A DNA stretch of 64,000 bases from the NCBI GenBank assembly GCA_027489035.1, contig JAIYAN010000023.1, forward strand, positions 226,578-290,577. The letters run 5' to 3'. This DNA comes from Chitinophagaceae bacterium (GTDB lineage: Bacteria; Bacteroidota; Bacteroidia; Chitinophagales; Chitinophagaceae). The notes under the pieces are model-generated. The model worked only from the letters and a program-made list of their open reading frames with translations, did not search any database and was not told the origin of the DNA. Shown here in pieces: positions 47,624 to 57,052 of this stretch. Both the position numbers and the translations under genes were made by a program. Positions within the stretch are counted from its first letter, which is position 1. Every line of letters begins with the position of its first letter.

Positions 47624-49045
47624 TTACGCACCTGGGAAAAATAAATGAATTATTCCATAAATCATGGCAGCAACAAGAGCACTTATTGGAATGGTTAAAA
47701 TCCAAGCCCACAATAAATTAATGGTAACGCCCCAACGCACAGCTGATAGTCGTTTTGTGGCACCAACGCCAATAATAGAACCCGTGATGGTATGAGTTGT
47801 GCTCACTGGAATACCCATTTGTTCGGTCATGAATAAAGTTAACGCACCTGATGTTTCGGCAGCAACGCCTTCAAGCGGTGTTACTTTAGTGATTTTAGAT
47901 CCCATTGTTTTAATGATTTTCCAGCCACCGCTAATGGTTCCTAAACCAATTGCTGTATAACAAGCTAAAGGCACCCAAGTTAATTCTTTTAAAACGGCAC
48001 CCACATCGCCATATTTCTGACTATTATAAGCTACATAAGCGGCACCAATAATTCCCATTACTTTTTGTGCATCATTACCACCATGTCCAATACTGAAAGC
48101 AGCAGAAGAGAGCAACTGCAGTTTTTTAAACATATTTGCTGTTCTGTATGCAGTTGGTGTTTTAATTTTTTCGGAATAAAAATAAACGATAATAAAAATC
48201 AGAATCATTCCAAAAATGATATTAACAATTAATGAGTTGTCGGACTTTTTTATTGCAGCAGTGAATTTTTCATCGTCGATAGATTGATCAACATTCATTT
48301 TAATTGTAGCCGTCAATTTTTCGGCACCTAAGGATTTGTATTCTTTTAGATAAGGTAAGATTTTGTCTATTTTTTGAACCGCTTGATCGTATTTAATCTG
48401 TTTTGTCGGGTCATTTTTAGCCTCTTTTTTAAGAGCCTCTATTTTATAATACTTAGTTATGTTCTCTTTTAATTTGTTTTGTTCAAATTGTGCGAATAAA
48501 AACCATGTAATAACAGAAACAACTATAATTATACCGATTTTAAGCCAGAAGTTTTGAATAATGGTAACTATGGTCATAAATATGGAAATGGCCATACCAA
48601 TTAATGGTGCCAGAAAAATAAATAGTATAATTTCTGAAATCTTTTTTATTTCAATAATCGTATCTAGTTTTGAAAATCCTTTAGTTAAAATAGCATGTGT
48701 AATAGCGGCACCAGCAAATCCACCAATTAAAGTATGAGATGATGAAGATGGAATTCCGAACCACCAAGTAAGCAAGTTCCAAAAAATAGCTGCAATCAAA
48801 CCCGATAAAATTACAGGTAGTGTAATGTATTCTGCATGAACTGTTTTTCCAATTGTGTTGGCAACTGCATGATCTTGAAAAAGAAAAAATGCAACGAAAT
48901 TAAAAGTAGCTGCCCAAATTACAGCTTGAGTTGGGGTAAGTACTTTTGTTGAAACAATGGTTGCAATTGAATTTGCAGCATCATGGAACCCATTTATGTA
49001 ATCAAAAACTAAGGCAAGTATTACAATTACTATCAGTAAAGTCAT
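47624..49045 (-). CDS. Inorganic phosphate transporter, PiT family
   Basis: A 473-residue cation/phosphate symporter with about ten membrane segments. The two PiT signatures are GFHDAANSIATIVSTKVLTP (19-38) and HGGNDAQKVMGII (about 320), plus MGIPVSTTHTITGSIIGVG (about 420). A charged cytoplasmic loop with helical segments lies around 200-270. It follows the DUF47/PhoU-like gene by 50 bases, a classical pair. Confidence 0.93.
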   Translation of the reverse strand: MTLLIVIVILALVFDYINGFHDAANSIATIVSTKVLTPTQAVIWAATFNFVAFFLFQDHAVANTIGKTVHAEYITLPVILSGLIAAIFWNLLTWWFGIPSSSSHTLIGGFAGAAITHAILTKGFSKLDTIIEIKKISEIILFIFLAPLIGMAISIFMTIVTIIQNFWLKIGIIIVVSVITWFLFAQFEQNKLKENITKYYKIEALKKEAKNDPTKQIKYDQAVQKIDKILPYLKEYKSLGAEKLTATIKMNVDQSIDDEKFTAAIKKSDNSLIVNIIFGMILIFIIVYFYSEKIKTPTAYRTANMFKKLQLLSSAAFSIGHGGNDAQKVMGIIGAAYVAYNSQKYGDVGAVLKELTWVPLACYTAIGLGTISGGWKIIKTMGSKITKVTPLEGVAAETSGALTLFMTEQMGIPVSTTHTITGSIIGVGATKRLSAVRWGVTINLLWAWILTIPISALVAAMIYGIIHLFFPGA

Positions 49046-49094
49046 AAGTCATTTTTAAATCTATGCTAAAATAATGGTTTAATTTATTTTAGAA

Positions 49095-49742
49095 CTATGC
49101 ATATTTAATAATAATAGATTCAATGACATTGGCTACGTCCTCGCATTTGTCTGTAACGATTTCCATTACTTGATAAATCTCTCTTTTTTTAATCACTTCT
49201 TTAGCATCCGGCTCCGTAGCAAATAGATTTTCAATACTCATGTCAAATACATGGTCGGCTTGATTTTCAATATTGTTTATTGCTACCAATGCGTCTGTAA
49301 TTTTACGCATATTTTTCATATCTCTTAATTCAACTACAGCATTATGCACATGATTACAGCCCAAAGCAATTAAATCAGCCATTTTTCTGATTCCTTCATC
49401 ATTTGGATTAACACGATAAAAATTTATCTTTTTTGCTGATGCATACATGTAATCTGCAATATCATCTAACGCAGTTGCTAAATAATGTATATCTTCTCTA
49501 TCAAATGGCGTAATGAAATTTTTACCCAATTCTGTAAAAATTTGGTGTGTATATTCATCATTCATATGCTCCATATCTTCCACTTCTTTTATTAAAGCCT
49601 GACGTTTTTCGTAGTCATCTTCATTTACAACTGCTACTAATTTAGCACCCATTTTTACCAAAACGGTTGAAACGTTTTCAAAAAGCTGATAAAATATCTT
49701 GTCTTTTGGAAGGAAAATTTTAAAAATTGTATTAAAAGCCAT
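49095..49742 (-). CDS. DUF47 / PhoU-like Pit accessory protein
   Basis: A 215-residue helical protein of the DUF47 family (AFNTIFKIFLPKDKIFYQLFENVS, IHYLATALDDIADYMYASAKKI, EDVANVIESIIIKYA). It probably regulates the PiT transporter encoded just downstream. Promoter candidate TACATTTG at 49762-49769. Confidence 0.9.
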   Translation of the reverse strand: MAFNTIFKIFLPKDKIFYQLFENVSTVLVKMGAKLVAVVNEDDYEKRQALIKEVEDMEHMNDEYTHQIFTELGKNFITPFDREDIHYLATALDDIADYMYASAKKINFYRVNPNDEGIRKMADLIALGCNHVHNAVVELRDMKNMRKITDALVAINNIENQADHVFDMSIENLFATEPDAKEVIKKREIYQVMEIVTDKCEDVANVIESIIIKYA

Positions 49743-49761
49743 ATTAATTTTTTTTGTGTGG

Positions 49762-49769
49762 CAAATGTA
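49762..49769 (-). promoter_or_regulatory. Candidate -7 box for the DUF47-pit operon
   Basis: Read on the minus strand, TACATTTG matches TAnnTTTG exactly and ends 19 bases before the DUF47 start codon. No clear TTTG -33 box. Confidence 0.45.
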
Positions 49770-49899
49770 AATTTTTGGGTTGAGTATAAGTTCAGATTTT
49801 TAAAAGATAATCATTAGTTAACGCAAGAATTGACAAAACGAAGCTTTTATACATTAAGAGAGCTTATTTGGCAAAAATTGGCCATATTTAAATTGTGGT

Positions 49900-50871
49900 T
49901 TATTGTGATTCTACTTCAGATTGAATTTGGTTTTGTTTGTTTTGAATCATCACTAAGTTCTTTTCAGAATAGCGATTAAATAATCTAAATAATACAAATA
50001 ATAGACCTCCAGCTAAAAATACAAACCACCATTCTGTTTTCAATTCTACATCATTGACATCTATTTTTTTATTTTGTAAAGAAAAAATAAACATCATAAC
50101 GACTATTATTCCATTGTTGAGAAAATGAGCAATGATGTTTACCCAAATGTTTTTTGATTTGTAATAAAGAAGTCCAAGAGCAAATCCAAGTATAGCCCTG
50201 CTTAAAAATAGAAATATTGATCCATGCACCAAGCTAAAAAGTAGAGATGAAACTGCGATGGCAAGCATTGGTTTTTTCCACCAATTCACCAATAGATTTT
50301 GTAAAGCTGCCCTGAAAAATACTTCTTCAAACAATGCGGGTAAAAATGCCATAATAAATAAAGACAAAAACAAATCTGAAGCTCCGTTCATTTTACTGAA
50401 TATCATTACTTGCTCGTTGTAAGTTTTTTCCAAACTGAGTGCCAATGCATTTAATTGATTAAAATGACCAACCAACCATTTGGAAAAATCAGCTAATGGC
50501 TCTGCCATTAAATTGGCTGAAAACATAACGAGAAAGCCAATCATTATCTGAAATCCGTTTATATATTTGTTGAAGCCTAGCCAAAAAACATTTTTTCCAT
50601 TGCAAATCCAAGAATAAATAAAAGCTGGAACAAAAAACATAATGAACGTGCTAAAAAACTGCATCCATCTCATTAAATTGATGTTCTCTGGTTTTTTAAT
50701 GGCTTCCATTATTGCTTTTTCAATGCCATCAAATCCAGTGTTTTTTGGAATAAATTGCATGCCCATTACAATTTGAACAATTGATGCAAGAATAACACAG
50801 ACACCAATTAAGAGTAATAAAATACCCAATTGTCCCATTCCGGTAAAACCTTTATTGCTTTTGTATTGCAT
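49900..50871 (-). CDS. CPBP-family intramembrane metalloprotease
   Basis: A 323-residue protein with about eight membrane segments. Motif 1 EEVFFR (in PALFEEVFFRAALQNLL), motif 2 FSLVHG and motif 3 AHFLNNG give the usual glutamate, histidine and asparagine metal ligands of CPBP (Abi) proteases. Substrate unknown. Divergent from dusB with 46 bases between them. Confidence 0.9.
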   Translation of the reverse strand: MQYKSNKGFTGMGQLGILLLLIGVCVILASIVQIVMGMQFIPKNTGFDGIEKAIMEAIKKPENINLMRWMQFFSTFIMFFVPAFIYSWICNGKNVFWLGFNKYINGFQIMIGFLVMFSANLMAEPLADFSKWLVGHFNQLNALALSLEKTYNEQVMIFSKMNGASDLFLSLFIMAFLPALFEEVFFRAALQNLLVNWWKKPMLAIAVSSLLFSLVHGSIFLFLSRAILGFALGLLYYKSKNIWVNIIAHFLNNGIIVVMMFIFSLQNKKIDVNDVELKTEWWFVFLAGGLLFVLFRLFNRYSEKNLVMIQNKQNQIQSEVESQ

Positions 50872-50917
50872 ATGCAGTTATTTAACTGTAATTTCGTGTG
50901 CAATATACAAATTATCT

Positions 50918-51955
50918 ATGCCCAAAATTGGCAATATACAATTACCAGAATTTCCGATCTTGCTTGCACCTATGGAAGATGTGAGTGATCCACCTTTTCG
51001 TGCTGTTTGTAAAGACAATGGTGCCGATTTGATGTATAGTGAATTTATTAGTAGTGAAGGGTTGATACGTGATGCGATTAAGAGCTTGAAAAAATTGGAT
51101 TTTAGCGAAGAAGAGCGTCCATTTGGTATTCAAATTTTTGGTGGAGATGAAGAAGCAATGGCAATGAGTGCAAGGATTTGCGAAACGGTAAACCCCGATT
51201 TAGTAGATATTAATTTTGGTTGTCCGGTTAAAAAAGTAGTAAGTAAAGGAGCGGGAGCTGGTGTGTTGAAAGATATCGATTTAATGGTTCGATTAACAGA
51301 GGCCGTTGTAAAAAGTACCAATTTACCAGTTACGGTAAAAACAAGATTGGGTTGGGATGAACAATCAAAAAATATTGAAGAAGTTGCAGAGCGCATGCAA
51401 GATGTTGGTGTAAAAGCGCTTTCTATACATGGCAGAACAAGAGCGCAATTATATAAAGGAGAAGCAGATTGGACATTAATTGCTAAAGTGAAAAATAATC
51501 CAAGAATACATATTCCCATTTTTGGAAATGGAGATATTGATAGTCCACAAAAAGCATTGCTATACAAAAATCGATATGGGGTGGATGGGATAATGATAGG
51601 TCGTGCTGCCATTGGATACCCTTGGATTTTCCGCGAAATAAAATCGTATTTAAAAGATCAAACTATACTTCCTCCGCCAACATTGGTTGAAAGGATTGAA
51701 GTATGTAAAAAGCATTTGCATAAATCCATAGATTGGAAAGGGCCGATAGTTGGCATAAATGAAATGCGCAGACATTATACCAATTATTTAAAAGGGCTTC
51801 CAGGGATAAAAGAATTTCGCTATCGATTGGTGACTTTAAATTCGCCTCAAGAAATAAATGAAGTGCTTGATGAAATAACCGCACATTATTCAGATTATCA
51901 GTTTCCGCATATTCCGATTGAGATAATTGATTACCATCAGAAATGTCCGTTGTAG
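50918..51955 (+). CDS. dusB: tRNA-dihydrouridine synthase (DusB-like)
   Basis: FMN enzyme that reduces uridines in the tRNA D-loop. I chose ATG 50918 (MPKIGNIQLPEFPILLAPM); the in-frame ATG 63 bases upstream overlaps the divergent CPBP gene. Residues: LAPMEDVSDPPFR, catalytic C102 in INFGCPVKKVVSKGAGAG, TVKTRLGWD, IHGRTRAQLYKGEADW, GNGDI and GRAAIGYPWIF. The 345 residues and the motif pattern fit DusB. The stop codon TAG lies inside an inverted repeat. Confidence 0.93.
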   Translation: MPKIGNIQLPEFPILLAPMEDVSDPPFRAVCKDNGADLMYSEFISSEGLIRDAIKSLKKLDFSEEERPFGIQIFGGDEEAMAMSARICETVNPDLVDINFGCPVKKVVSKGAGAGVLKDIDLMVRLTEAVVKSTNLPVTVKTRLGWDEQSKNIEEVAERMQDVGVKALSIHGRTRAQLYKGEADWTLIAKVKNNPRIHIPIFGNGDIDSPQKALLYKNRYGVDGIMIGRAAIGYPWIFREIKSYLKDQTILPPPTLVERIEVCKKHLHKSIDWKGPIVGINEMRRHYTNYLKGLPGIKEFRYRLVTLNSPQEINEVLDEITAHYSDYQFPHIPIEIIDYHQKCPL

Positions 51956-51982
51956 GGTGGGGTTGAAAATCTTCAACCCTAC
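51953..51982. terminator. Inverted repeat supplying both convergent stop codons
   Basis: GGGTTGAA-AATC-TTCAACCC is a perfect 8-bp stem (51960-51979), within the wider GTAGGG...CCCTAC. The TAG of dusB (51953-51955) and, on the other strand, the TAG of the response regulator (51979-51981) both belong to the GTAGGG arms. There is no T tract, so a classical terminator is uncertain; it might be a REP-type element. Confidence 0.6.
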
Positions 51983-52614
51983 GACTGCATCAAATTATGT
52001 TCAAGTGCATATAAAGTAAGCGCGGTGTTGGTTTTCATGTTCATCTTTGTTAAGATTCTTGAACGATAAGTACTTACAGTTGTTAAACTCAAAAGCATAG
52101 AATCTGCAATTTCGGAAATGGTTTTTCCAGACGCTAACATTTGAAGCACAGTAAACTCTCTATCAGAAAGGGTATGATGCAGCGGCTTATTTTCATTTTT
52201 ATCTATTTGAGAAGCCAGTTTTTCAGCAATATTTGGGGTAATGTATTTTTTCCCATTAAGCACCCTTTTAACAGCATCAACCAATTCTTCAGGTGCTAAA
52301 TCTTTACTTAAATAACCTGATGCGCCAGCCTTTAAAACCCTTATTGCATAATGATCTTCTGAGTGGATGCTTAAAATCAAAACGGGCAGTTTTGGTCTTA
52401 AAAATTTAATTTGTGGCAAAGCATCTAATCCACTTCTTCCTGGCATTGACAAATCACTAATAACAACATCCCAATCTTTTTGAATGACTTGTTCAATCAA
52501 AGATTCAGCATCTTTTGCTTCGCCGATATTACAATCAGGAAAACCTTCTTGCAATATTTGTTGAATACCTTTTCTTACTACAGTGTGATCGTCAGCAATT
52601 AAAATGTCAAGCAT
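51979..52614 (-). CDS. LuxR/NarL-family response regulator
   Basis: A 211-residue two-component transcription regulator. Receiver domain with D8-D9, phosphoacceptor D54 (VVISDLSMPGRSG) and conserved SKDL lysine (about 103), then a LuxR-type helix-turn-helix (LSDREFTVLQMLASGKTISEIADSMLLSLTTVSTYRSRIL). Partner kinase directly upstream (1-base gap). Target genes unknown. Confidence 0.94.
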   Translation of the reverse strand: MLDILIADDHTVVRKGIQQILQEGFPDCNIGEAKDAESLIEQVIQKDWDVVISDLSMPGRSGLDALPQIKFLRPKLPVLILSIHSEDHYAIRVLKAGASGYLSKDLAPEELVDAVKRVLNGKKYITPNIAEKLASQIDKNENKPLHHTLSDREFTVLQMLASGKTISEIADSMLLSLTTVSTYRSRILTKMNMKTNTALTLYALEHNLMQS

Positions 52615-52615
52615 C

Positions 52616-55069
52616 TTATAAATTATTTTTTGGTATTTGTAAATTTAAAATTGTGCCTTTATTAGGGATGCTATTAATGGTTAATAATCCACCAATCATA
52701 ATGGCTCTTTCTTTCATACCCAATAATCCCAAACTTCTTTTGTTTTTATCTGATGAATCATCAAACCCAATTCCGTTGTCTTCTACTTTAAATGTAAAAT
52801 GATTGTTGAATTCAGAAAAAACAGTTGTAACCATTGTGGCTTTTGAATGCCTAAGAATATTGGTTAAACTCTCTTGGAATATTCTGAATATAGCTGTTGA
52901 CATTTGTTGATCTAAAGTTGAGGTGATGTTTTCTGCGACAAAACTGGTTTCAATATTGTAGCGATTTTGAAATTCATCTGCTTCCGATTCCAAAGCAGTG
53001 ATAAGCCCCAAGTCATCTAAAATGCTGGGTCTGAGTTGGGCCGCAATTCTTCTAACCGTTTTTAATGTTTGGTCAGAAAGTGCTATACTTTGATTGATGT
53101 GATTTGAAATTTCAGGTGTTGCATGTATTAATTTTTTATTCAACCAAGAAATGTTCATTTTTAATCCGGTTAATTGTTGGCCTAATTCATCATGTATTTC
53201 CCTTGAGATTCTGGTTCTCTCTTCTTCTCTGATATTTTGTAAATCGGTAGCTAATTGTCGCAATTCTTGTTGAACCTTGACACGCTCCGAAATATCTATA
53301 CCTACGCCCATCATACAATCTTGATCATCTATTTTTATATAAGTACCGGTGAAATAATAAGGAATTCTTTTCCCATCTTTAGTGAGTAAATCTGCTTCTA
53401 TTGAATCTGACCCATTTTCGAAAACATCATTTATTTTTTCTATGAGATAGGGTCTTTGTTCTTCTGGAACAAAAAGAATTGGATTTAAGGAAGTTATGTC
53501 TTCTTTATTATATCCGGTTATTGCAAAAATATTTTCATTCCATCTTATGTACTCCCCTTTTTTGTTGAACATATAAAAAATCCCAGGCAAACTATTAATT
53601 AATGCTTCAGAAATTTCTTTTTCGTTGATGATTTGATGTTTAATTTCTTCTTCTTTTGTGATGTCTTGAACATTTCCAATAAGTCGGATTGGCTCGTTGT
53701 TATCATTGTAAATAATAATTGATTTATTAAGCAAAGTCAGCCAATTTTCTTCATTGTTTTTGAACCGATATTTTATAGTAAAGTTGGTTTCTTTTTTTAT
53801 TAGTGAACTAGAAAACGCATCATTTAAAATCAATAAATCATCTGGATGAATGCGATTTTGTATATCAACATAGAAAATATGTTCATCAACAATTTCGTTG
53901 AAATAACTTAAGTATTTTTTGTTTCCCCAAATTTTATCGCTGCCAAATTCCATATCCCAAATCGCATCATCGGTTGCAATCATCATCAACTCAAACCTGG
54001 TATTCATCAGTTTAATTTCACTGATTTTAATTTCAACTTCTTTTTCAAGATTTTTTTGAATGTCAATTTGATTTGAAATATTTCTAATTACAGTTACGGT
54101 GCCAACAACTTTATTTTGTTCGTCGTAAAAGTTGGAGGTCGAAGCATTGGCTTTAATTGGCGTTCCATCTTTGCTTATGTAAGTTAGATTTCCGTTCCAT
54201 TTTTTATCCGTTTTTATTTTTGAACGCACTTCTTCTAAATTACTATTTTCGAAATCTGTTTTTAATAAAATGGATAATCGAACACCAACAGCTTCAGCTT
54301 TGCTAAATCCAAATAATTGTTCCGCATAAATGTTCCAATCTGTAATTATGAAATTTTTATCCGTTGTGATAACAGGGTCATAAATATTTAATAAGATTGA
54401 ACTGTTAAGTTGTAAAAGTCGTTCTCTAATTCGAAGTTTTTTAAGTTCCAGAAAAATCCAAAAAAACAAAAATCCAAAAAACAAAATAGAAATGCCATAA
54501 CCAATATTTATAATTGCAAATCGCTTATTCAACAATTTATTATTTAAGTAGTTTGATTTTTCAATGTTCCGAATATTTTTTTCAGTGATTGCTTTGTATT
54601 CTATTTCAAATTCATCCTTTAATGAAATGCCTTTGCTCGATGAAATAAAAAGATTTACTGAATCACGCCCCCATTTTTTTCTTACATTAATCGATTCGTT
54701 TAAAAAATAAATGTTATGATCTATGGCAGATTTAAGCTTTTTAAAAGCTTCATTCTCGTTTAATTCTACATCGTTTATATTTTGTAAATCAAGAATATTT
54801 TTATCAAGAGAATTTTTGATTTGCTCAAACTTAACAACGTGAACTTCATTGTTGTCAATTAAATAAGTTAGTTGTAAAGCCTCTAATTGTTTAAGATTGT
54901 CCTTTATTTTTTCTAGCTGTTTTATTTTTTTTAAAGATGTTTCTATATTATTTGATTCTGTATAAGCTGCTTCTAATTCGTTATAAGTGATCAAAATAAA
55001 ATACAAAAGTCCAAGTGTGGCTAATGTAAAGGAAATGAGCACAAATGACTTTGTTTTTTTAATGTCCAT
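52616..55069 (-). CDS. PAS-domain histidine kinase (HisKA_3 type)
   Basis: Membrane sensor kinase. I start at ATG 55069 (MDIKKTKSFVL), giving 817 residues; an ATG 9 bases upstream is equally possible. Two membrane segments (about 10-28 and 186-208) flank a periplasmic coiled-coil CHASE3-like domain; three PAS modules follow (about 220-345, 355-480, 485-605). HisKA_3 has the phosphoacceptor in ISREIHDELGQQLTGLKM, and the ATPase has VEDNGIGFDD and GLLGMKERA. It phosphorylates the adjacent NarL-type regulator. A 14-bp palindrome lies just upstream. Confidence 0.94.
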   Translation of the reverse strand: MDIKKTKSFVLISFTLATLGLLYFILITYNELEAAYTESNNIETSLKKIKQLEKIKDNLKQLEALQLTYLIDNNEVHVVKFEQIKNSLDKNILDLQNINDVELNENEAFKKLKSAIDHNIYFLNESINVRKKWGRDSVNLFISSSKGISLKDEFEIEYKAITEKNIRNIEKSNYLNNKLLNKRFAIINIGYGISILFFGFLFFWIFLELKKLRIRERLLQLNSSILLNIYDPVITTDKNFIITDWNIYAEQLFGFSKAEAVGVRLSILLKTDFENSNLEEVRSKIKTDKKWNGNLTYISKDGTPIKANASTSNFYDEQNKVVGTVTVIRNISNQIDIQKNLEKEVEIKISEIKLMNTRFELMMIATDDAIWDMEFGSDKIWGNKKYLSYFNEIVDEHIFYVDIQNRIHPDDLLILNDAFSSSLIKKETNFTIKYRFKNNEENWLTLLNKSIIIYNDNNEPIRLIGNVQDITKEEEIKHQIINEKEISEALINSLPGIFYMFNKKGEYIRWNENIFAITGYNKEDITSLNPILFVPEEQRPYLIEKINDVFENGSDSIEADLLTKDGKRIPYYFTGTYIKIDDQDCMMGVGIDISERVKVQQELRQLATDLQNIREEERTRISREIHDELGQQLTGLKMNISWLNKKLIHATPEISNHINQSIALSDQTLKTVRRIAAQLRPSILDDLGLITALESEADEFQNRYNIETSFVAENITSTLDQQMSTAIFRIFQESLTNILRHSKATMVTTVFSEFNNHFTFKVEDNGIGFDDSSDKNKRSLGLLGMKERAIMIGGLLTINSIPNKGTILNLQIPKNNL

Positions 55070-55076
55070 GATAAGC

Positions 55077-55090
55077 AACTAAATTTAGTT
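55077..55090. promoter_or_regulatory. Perfect 14-bp palindrome upstream of the kinase gene
   Basis: AACTAAATTTAGTT, 7 bases from the chosen start codon of the histidine kinase. It could be an operator for autoregulation, or chance in AT-rich DNA. Confidence 0.35.
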
Positions 55091-55119
55091 TGTAAATATA
55101 TTTTAATCTTCAAACAAAA

Positions 55120-55332
55120 TTAAACATGCATAATTAATCGTATGCAAGTCCAATCAAGGGAATTGATTGCAATTAACAATGAGACTGGAATGAGATTTTT
55201 TTTACTATACCAAGTTTCGGAGCCGTATGGTTTGCTAATAATAAAATAAGCAATAAGTAGAATGATGATTTGACCAATTTCTACTCCAATATTGAATCCT
55301 GGCAACAAATAACGACTATTTATGAAAATGTG
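55120..55332 (-). pseudogene. HupE/UreJ-family membrane protein, C-terminal remnant
   Basis: About 70 codons encode LLPGFNIGVEIGQIIILLIAYFIISK and a second hydrophobic stretch with W and R near the end. The GFNIGVEIGQ motif is the C-terminal signature of HupE/UreJ_2 membrane proteins, which are normally about 190 residues with six or seven helices. An in-frame TAA at 55333-55335 stops upstream extension, and no matching N-terminal part lies nearby. It looks like a decayed leftover. The spacer 55079-55409 otherwise holds only a 29-base repeat. Confidence 0.5.
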
Positions 55333-55348
55333 TTATGTTTGAGTTGGG

Positions 55349-55377
55349 TAGGTGGGATGTATTTCGGAGATAAGTGA
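55349..55377 (+). repeat. 29-bp imperfect direct repeat, left copy (before SOUL gene)
   Basis: TAGGTGGGATGTATTTCGGA ending GATAAGTGA; identical to 56057-56085 at 24 of 29 positions. The two copies bracket the SOUL gene. Confidence 0.75.
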
Positions 55378-55409
55378 ATCGGCTATAATTAAAATAATTA
55401 AATACTAAA

Positions 55410-55994
55410 ATGAAAACAGCTATAATCATACTTGTAATAATTCTAATAGCGTTTACATTTATCCAACTTTATTTCATGAATGCGCAAAGAGATATTGAAA
55501 GATACCCTTACGTTGTCAAGGAAAAATACAAGCAATTCGAAATCAGAAATTATGAAACTACCTTATTTACTTCAGTCAAACTCTCCACAAAAGGGTATAA
55601 AAATTCTTCAAGTAAAGGGTTCTCTATTCTAGCAGGATATATTTTTGGAAATAACGAAAGGAATGAAAAAATATCAATGACTTCCCCAGTATCGATGTCA
55701 TTGGAGGATTCCATGACGATGATGTTTATGGTACCTAAAAAATTCAATAAGAACAATCTTCCTAAGCCCAATCAATCAGGTATAGAATTTAAGGAAGAGC
55801 CTTCAAAAACCATGGCTGCGATAAGGTTTAGCGGTTGGGCTAATGATGCTAAAATAGAAAAGTATAAGCAGCAATTAATATCGGCTTTAGATGCTGAAGG
55901 TATAAAGTATGTGAATCGATTTTATTATTTTGGCTATAATGCACCGTATGAATTATTTAATCGAAAAAATGAAATTTTGGTTGAATTGCAATAA
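55410..55994 (+). CDS. SOUL heme-binding family protein
   Basis: A 194-residue protein with an N-terminal membrane anchor (3-22), then the SOUL domain: YVVKEKYKQFEIRNYETTLFTSVK, GFSILAGYIFGNNERNEKISMTSPV, MMFMVPKKF, MAAIRFSGWANDAKIEKYKQQLISAL and FYYFGYNAPYELFNRKNEI. Family members may bind heme or other tetrapyrroles; its actual role is unknown. It is bracketed by 29-bp direct repeats, hinting at insertion as a unit. Confidence 0.9.
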   Translation: MKTAIIILVIILIAFTFIQLYFMNAQRDIERYPYVVKEKYKQFEIRNYETTLFTSVKLSTKGYKNSSSKGFSILAGYIFGNNERNEKISMTSPVSMSLEDSMTMMFMVPKKFNKNNLPKPNQSGIEFKEEPSKTMAAIRFSGWANDAKIEKYKQQLISALDAEGIKYVNRFYYFGYNAPYELFNRKNEILVELQ

Positions 55995-56056
55995 ATAGGT
56001 TTCACAAATAATAATTATGTTATTACTCACTAAAGAAAGAATCTTTTGTTTTTGGA

Positions 56057-56085
56057 TAGGCGAGATGAATTTCGCAGATAAGAGA
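56057..56085 (+). repeat. 29-bp imperfect direct repeat, right copy (before DUF1801 gene)
   Basis: TAGGCGAGATGAATTTCGCA ending GATAAGAGA; 5 mismatches to 55349-55377. Confidence 0.75.
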
Positions 56086-56122
56086 GTTATAGTTTATGTT
56101 AAACGACCACAATGAATCCTAT

Positions 56123-56515
56123 ATGAACGAAGAAATTAAATCATATAACAGCCAACAGACGATAACAGACAAAGAGATCTGCGACCTTCTTGCCACAACA
56201 ATTGCGAGTGAATTGACCGATGCAGAAAACAAAATTTGGCATGCTCACCCAGTTTGGTTTTTGGACAACAACCCAACAGTTGGATATAGCAAACAAAAAA
56301 AAGGCATAAGACTTATGTTTTGGAGCGGTGCAGACTTTGATGAAGAAAACTTAAATGCTATAGGGAAAAAATTTAAGGACGCTTCTATTTTTTATAACAG
56401 CGTGACAGAAATAAACACAAGTGACTTAACTCGTTGGCTTAAAAAGTCAAGAGAAATCCAATGGGATTATAAAAACTTAATTAAAAGAAAAGGAAAATTA
56501 GGAAGACTTAAATAG
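56123..56515 (+). CDS. DUF1801 domain protein
   Basis: A 130-residue cytoplasmic protein. I chose ATG 56123 ([15 protein letters not shown]) since relatives begin this way; ATG 56096 in frame adds nine residues. Motifs of the family: [40 protein letters not shown] and [21 protein letters not shown]. Function unknown. It is followed after one base by the DUF2200 gene. Confidence 0.85.
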   Translation: MNEEIKSYNSQQTITDKEICDLLATTIASELTDAENKIWHAHPVWFLDNNPTVGYSKQKKGIRLMFWSGADFDEENLNAIGKKFKDASIFYNSVTEINTSDLTRWLKKSREIQWDYKNLIKRKGKLGRLK

Positions 56516-56516
56516 C

Positions 56517-56882
56517 ATGCAAACAACACCTGAACATAATGAACGAATGGCAAAAATGACTTTTAGCTCTGTCTATCCTCACTATGTTACAAAGGTTGAG
56601 AAAAAAGGCAGAACAAAAGTAGAATTGCAGCAAGTGATTGAATGGCTTACCGGGTTTGACGATAAGGAAATTAGAAAACTCATTGAAGAAAACGCAACCT
56701 TTGAAACATTTTTTAATAAATCAAAATTGAACCCAAACGCTGACTTGATAAAAGGTGTAATATGTGGTTACAGAATAGAAGAAATTGAAAATCCTTTGAC
56801 CAAACAAGTTCGCTACCTTGACAAATTGGTGGACGAATTAGCTAAAGGTAAAAAAATGGAGAATATCTTAAGGAAAGCATAA
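56517..56882 (+). CDS. DUF2200 domain protein
   Basis: A 121-residue cytoplasmic protein. The family features [84 protein letters not shown] are all present. Function unknown. Probably co-transcribed with the DUF1801 gene (one base apart). Confidence 0.9.
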   Translation: MQTTPEHNERMAKMTFSSVYPHYVTKVEKKGRTKVELQQVIEWLTGFDDKEIRKLIEENATFETFFNKSKLNPNADLIKGVICGYRIEEIENPLTKQVRYLDKLVDELAKGKKMENILRKA

Positions 56883-57052
56883 CCAAAACAAATAACAATC
56901 AACACAACCGAAAGAAACACAGCTTATAACAAGGGTTTTGAGTAACGTTTACAGGAAAAATGACAGACTAATTGCAAGGTGGTGCTTAAAGTGTACATTT
57001 TTTTACACCTAATACAGAACCTTTATCGCTCTTAAAGCGTTAAGTATATTCT

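Noticed and set aside
55079..55120. Additional gene upstream of the HupE remnant
   Set aside because: No start codon or coding pattern on either strand.
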